64,000 bases of DNA from Leptolinea tardivitalis (GTDB taxonomy: Bacteria > Chloroflexota > Anaerolineae > Anaerolineales > Anaerolineaceae): contig NZ_BBYA01000010.1 in NCBI RefSeq assembly GCF_001050275.1, forward strand, positions 62,001 to 126,000, written 5' to 3'. Below are positions 61,351 to 64,000 of this stretch, in pieces (positions within the stretch are counted from its first letter, which is position 1; every line of letters starts with the position of its first letter). The translations under genes and the position numbers were made by a program. The notes under the pieces are model-generated. The model ran no database searches, was not told where the DNA came from, and saw only the letters and a list, made by a program, of their open reading frames with translations.

Positions 61351-61932
61351 ATGACAAACATTGTTTTTTATCTTTTATCCCTGCTCGGATTGGTTTTCCT
61401 CCTTTTAGCCATTCTCTGGCTGATAATTCCCCTGATTACCGGTCTGCCCTGGGTTCCCTCTCAAAGCCGACGCATCCACAGGGCATTGCAAATGGCGGAT
61501 ATTCAACCGGGCGACGTAGTCTATGACCTGGGTGCCGGTGACGGACGCGTTTTGATCGCAGCCGCCCGTGACTTTCATGCCCGGGCTGTGGGTATTGAAA
61601 TCAGTCCGGTACATTGTTTGATTACCTACTTGCGGGCATGTTTTTCCGGTGTCAGGCATGAAATCACCATCCATCAGGGAAATTTTTATCGTGCCGATAT
61701 TTCTACCGCAGATGTTGTTTTTATCTATGCGATATCGAAGTATTCAGCAAAATTACGTCCTATTCTGGAAACCCAGTTGAAATCCGGTGCCCGTGTCGTA
61801 ACAATTTCATCGGATATGAATGGATGGCAGCCAGATAAGATTGACAGTCATGAACTGATCTTTCTTTATCATATGCCACCCAAACCTGGCAATATCGAAA
61901 CATTCCTTTTACAACAGTCAACTGTTCGCTGA
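61351..61932 (+). CDS. Membrane-anchored class I SAM-dependent methyltransferase
   Basis: 193 residues. One N-terminal helix (about 3-28), then a Rossmann methyltransferase: motif I VVYDLGAGDGRVLIAAA (about 55-71), VGIEISPVHC (motif II), FIYAISKYSAKLRPILE and VVTISSDMNGW. This short, anchored type resembles DOT1-like or protein-lysine methyltransferases of archaea and bacteria. Substrate unknown. No clear Shine-Dalgarno; convergent on the patatin gene with five bases between them. Confidence 0.8.
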   Translation: MTNIVFYLLSLLGLVFLLLAILWLIIPLITGLPWVPSQSRRIHRALQMADIQPGDVVYDLGAGDGRVLIAAARDFHARAVGIEISPVHCLITYLRACFSGVRHEITIHQGNFYRADISTADVVFIYAISKYSAKLRPILETQLKSGARVVTISSDMNGWQPDKIDSHELIFLYHMPPKPGNIETFLLQQSTVR

Positions 61933-61937
61933 AATAA

Positions 61938-62708
61938 CTAATGACTTTCTGACAGCATCTTCATGGCCGTCCTGTATCCTGTATGAATCAGCGCTGGGAT
62001 CTGATCGGTGTTGAGCAGATTGAATTCCGACAGATCGGGTGTGATGAGCCAATCTGCATACTGGTTATAGGGCCGGGCAGCATTAATCATGGCAGAATAG
62101 TAAGTATTGAGCAGCAGATCAACCAGATTATCAGGCGCCCGATGTGAATGGCTGGCCGTGAACAGGTCCACGGCGATTATGGTTTCAGCACCCATTTCGC
62201 GCGCCAGCATAATGGGTACATTCTCCAACAAGCCGCCATCGATCAACAATTTGCTTTTAATATGCACCGGATTAAAAACCCCGGGGATGCAGGAACTGGC
62301 CATGACTCCTTCTGCCACATTTCCCCTGGTCAGTTTAACCCGCTCACCAGTCACCACATCTGACGCCACCATACCCAGTTTAATTTTGGAATCTGAAAAT
62401 TTCACGTCACCAATCAGGTTCCGTACAATTACACCCAATTTCTGATTGGACAACAAACCATATTGAGATAGAGCCAATCCGGCGGTATCGATCCATTCGA
62501 GATCCATGGCAATCTGCTCGATCTGATCCCATGATTTGTCAAAAGCATACAGGGCAGCCACAAATGCACCGATGCTGGTTCCGGTGACAATATCCACTTT
62601 AATCCCCAATTCGTGAATTGCCCGCAGCACTCCCACGTGAGCGGCTCCCAATACCACACCCCCGCCCAAAGCCAGACCAACTTTTTTACTTGAATCCCAC
62701 TTTGCCAT
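61938..62708 (-). CDS. Patatin-like phospholipase (RssA type)
   Basis: 256 residues. LALGGGVVLGAAHVGVL forms the oxyanion loop, GTSIGAFVAALYA (GxSxG with the nucleophilic Ser, residue about 45) and the dyad Asp in LIDGGLLENVP. A serine lipase or phospholipase acting on membrane lipid, in the cytoplasm, is expected. It is 62 bases downstream of the BrkB/YihY gene on the same strand. Confidence 0.92.
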   Translation of the reverse strand: MAKWDSSKKVGLALGGGVVLGAAHVGVLRAIHELGIKVDIVTGTSIGAFVAALYAFDKSWDQIEQIAMDLEWIDTAGLALSQYGLLSNQKLGVIVRNLIGDVKFSDSKIKLGMVASDVVTGERVKLTRGNVAEGVMASSCIPGVFNPVHIKSKLLIDGGLLENVPIMLAREMGAETIIAVDLFTASHSHRAPDNLVDLLLNTYYSAMINAARPYNQYADWLITPDLSEFNLLNTDQIPALIHTGYRTAMKMLSESH

Positions 62709-62770
62709 ATTGTTTATTCAAGATTTTATTCTTTGTGGATGTAAGAAGAATTAATATTCAAAAATTTGGA

Positions 62771-63742
62771 TTATCCTACTCCCGGCGGAAGCTCCGGTTT
62801 TCGTTTGCTTCGTTTACGGGTTCGCATTTTCTCCCAATGGTCTATGGCTGCACACAGATGTGCCCCAAACAGAATAATCAGAGAAGCCAGATAGATCAAT
62901 AATAAAAAAGAAATGATGGTTCCAAGTGATCCATAAACCAATTTGAAGTTTCCAAAACCGCTGCGGATATACCAGTTAAACACTTCAGTGACTACTTTCC
63001 AGGCGACAGAAGAAACTATCGCCCCCCAGAAAGAGGCTCCAAATGGCAGGTTGGTGTTCGGAACCCAGTAATATAGGGCCAGAAATAACAAAAAACTTGT
63101 GACAAATGAAAGCAGGCTGGAAAACAGGCGAAACAAATCCAGATCGGCAAAAGACGTTTGATAAATTTCTTCTATCGGTATCAAGTTGGCTACAGATTCG
63201 AACAACATGGATATGACCAACAACACCGTAAATGCCACGATCATACCCACTCCGATCAACCGCTTTTCCAGGTAATTTCGCTGACGGATATCCGGCCATG
63301 CAAGATCAATATTGTAGACCAGGTTCGAAAAGAATCCAGACGCAGACCATAGAAGTGTGAGCAGACTGATGATTCCCACACGGCCGCGGGTGGCCAGAAC
63401 TTGTTGAAGAATTTCTTCGATCCACTCCTGAGATATGGGGATTGCTTCCCTGAAAAACCGCAGGACGTTATCATAGACCTGCTGACTATCCAGGAAATAA
63501 CTGCCTCCGACAATCAACAACAGAAGGAGTGGAAAAAGAGAAAAAATTGCATAATAAGCCAGACTGGCAGCCGCCTGTGGGGCTCTCGTTTTTGTGAATG
63601 TTGAAATGGTATTCCCCGGAATATCCAGCCGTCCACCCAACAATCGGTTGGTCCGTTTATACCAATCACCCATCAATTTCAAAAACGTCAAAAAGAACCT
63701 CCAACCCGAATTATCTTTTTGTGCCTGTTGACTCTCAGTCAT
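62771..63742 (-). CDS. YihY/BrkB family membrane protein
   Basis: 323 residues, six helices. APQAAASLAYYAIFSLFPLLLLL (about 54-76) is the family's signature; LLWSASGFFSNLVYNIDLAW, WVPNTNLPFGASFWGAI and YGSLGTIISFLLLIYLASLIILFGA follow. Once mis-annotated as RNase BN; true function unknown, perhaps transport. The basic C-terminus (RTRKRSKRKP) faces the cytoplasm. Likely co-transcribed with the patatin gene. Confidence 0.93.
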   Translation of the reverse strand: MTESQQAQKDNSGWRFFLTFLKLMGDWYKRTNRLLGGRLDIPGNTISTFTKTRAPQAAASLAYYAIFSLFPLLLLLIVGGSYFLDSQQVYDNVLRFFREAIPISQEWIEEILQQVLATRGRVGIISLLTLLWSASGFFSNLVYNIDLAWPDIRQRNYLEKRLIGVGMIVAFTVLLVISMLFESVANLIPIEEIYQTSFADLDLFRLFSSLLSFVTSFLLFLALYYWVPNTNLPFGASFWGAIVSSVAWKVVTEVFNWYIRSGFGNFKLVYGSLGTIISFLLLIYLASLIILFGAHLCAAIDHWEKMRTRKRSKRKPELPPGVG

Positions 63743-63871
63743 TACAGATTACGAGAAAACCCTCATTTCTTCTATTGTAAACGTAATCATCCTATTGAAA
63801 AACAGGATTTCTTGATTTCATATAAAATCAACACATCCATAAACGAATTTTTCTTTTACGGAGGGATTAAC

Positions 63872-64000
63872 ATGTCTACAAAAAGAAATTCGTTTTTCGT
63901 TGTCTGCACTATCTTCCTGGCAAGTCTGGCCTGTTCTGCCCCCGGTAATCTATTCCATGCATTTAATAATGGCAGCAATACTATCAATAAGATTACTTTT
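63872..64000 (+). CDS. Lipoprotein, 5' end only
   Basis: ATG at 63872 after GGAGGGATTAAC; signal peptide FFVVCTIFLASLAC with lipobox LASLAC at about residue 20, then SAPGNLFHAFNNGSN. The frame is open at the right edge. Too short for a family. Confidence 0.75.
   Translation, partial: MSTKRNSFFVVCTIFLASLACSAPGNLFHAFNNGSNTINKITF

Noticed and set aside
1-64000. CRISPR array, prophage, secondary-metabolite cluster
   Set aside because: No regularly spaced direct repeats, no Cas, phage structural or NRPS/PKS-type proteins were seen.

Overview
The window looks like chromosome of a Chloroflexota bacterium, most likely class Anaerolineae. This is inference from several signs. Base composition is moderate. 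The set of small envelope families is typical (DUF2085, DUF4126, DUF4190, DUF951, DUF2202, DUF402). Secreted proteins carry Thr/Pro-rich linkers. There are many GT39-type polytopic glycosyltransferases and very few lipopolysaccharide-type genes. No 16S rRNA or other decisive marker is present. Annotation rests on reading translations and nucleotide motifs by eye, with no database search.

Layout. 1-5 kb: 3' end of an asparagine synthetase, two large membrane proteins of GT-C type and a PspC protein. 5-10 kb: photolyase, 6-phosphofructokinase, then four small membrane proteins. 9.9-15.2 kb (minus strand): a thiamine salvage operon led by a TPP riboswitch, thiN-thiB-thiP-thiQ, ending in a DUF402 phosphatase-like gene. 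15.3-22 kb: DUF1295 enzyme, a transglutaminase-like protein, a DUF4203-MscS-Ser/Thr kinase operon, a DUF2202 ferritin-like protein and a thioredoxin/CcdA fusion. 22-24 kb: rpiB, class II aldolase and PfkB kinase, a sugar-phosphate module. 24-29 kb: LivJ-like binding protein, era, a purine-type phosphoribosyltransferase, a GIY-YIG protein, a TyrA-like dehydrogenase and an M50 protease.

29.3-39.4 kb is one unbroken plus-strand gene train with overlaps or gaps of at most 12 bases. It starts at a probable leaderless promoter and ends at a strong terminator: DUF951, MGDG-synthase-type glycosyltransferase, tsaE, tsaB, rimI, uracil-DNA glycosylase, UDP-sugar dehydrogenase, epimerase, flippase, GT4, GT39. 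A second surface-glycan group follows (GT39, GT2, GT4), then a large secreted Asp-box repeat protein and a five-haem cytochrome c with one CxxCK site. A tRNA-Met(CAT) closes that stretch.

48.3-61 kb is accessory in character: short palindromic repeats after the tRNA, AT-rich membrane protein genes, a divergent TetR/hydrolase pair with a clear promoter and operator, a SatD-DUF3307-like pair behind a 33-bp perfect palindrome, a ModF-type double ABC ATPase, and four broken genes (frameshifted lipoprotein, frameshifted membrane protein, RelB/DinJ antitoxin with an in-frame stop, truncated IS256-family transposase). The right end carries a ferritin-like protein, a methyltransferase, a patatin, a BrkB/YihY protein and the start of a lipoprotein gene.

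Best candidates for something new: the SatD-DUF3307-like pair and its palindrome; DUF402 as a terminal gene of a TPP-riboswitch operon; the CxxCK multihaem cytochrome next to the Asp-box protein; and the DUF4203-MscS-kinase operon.
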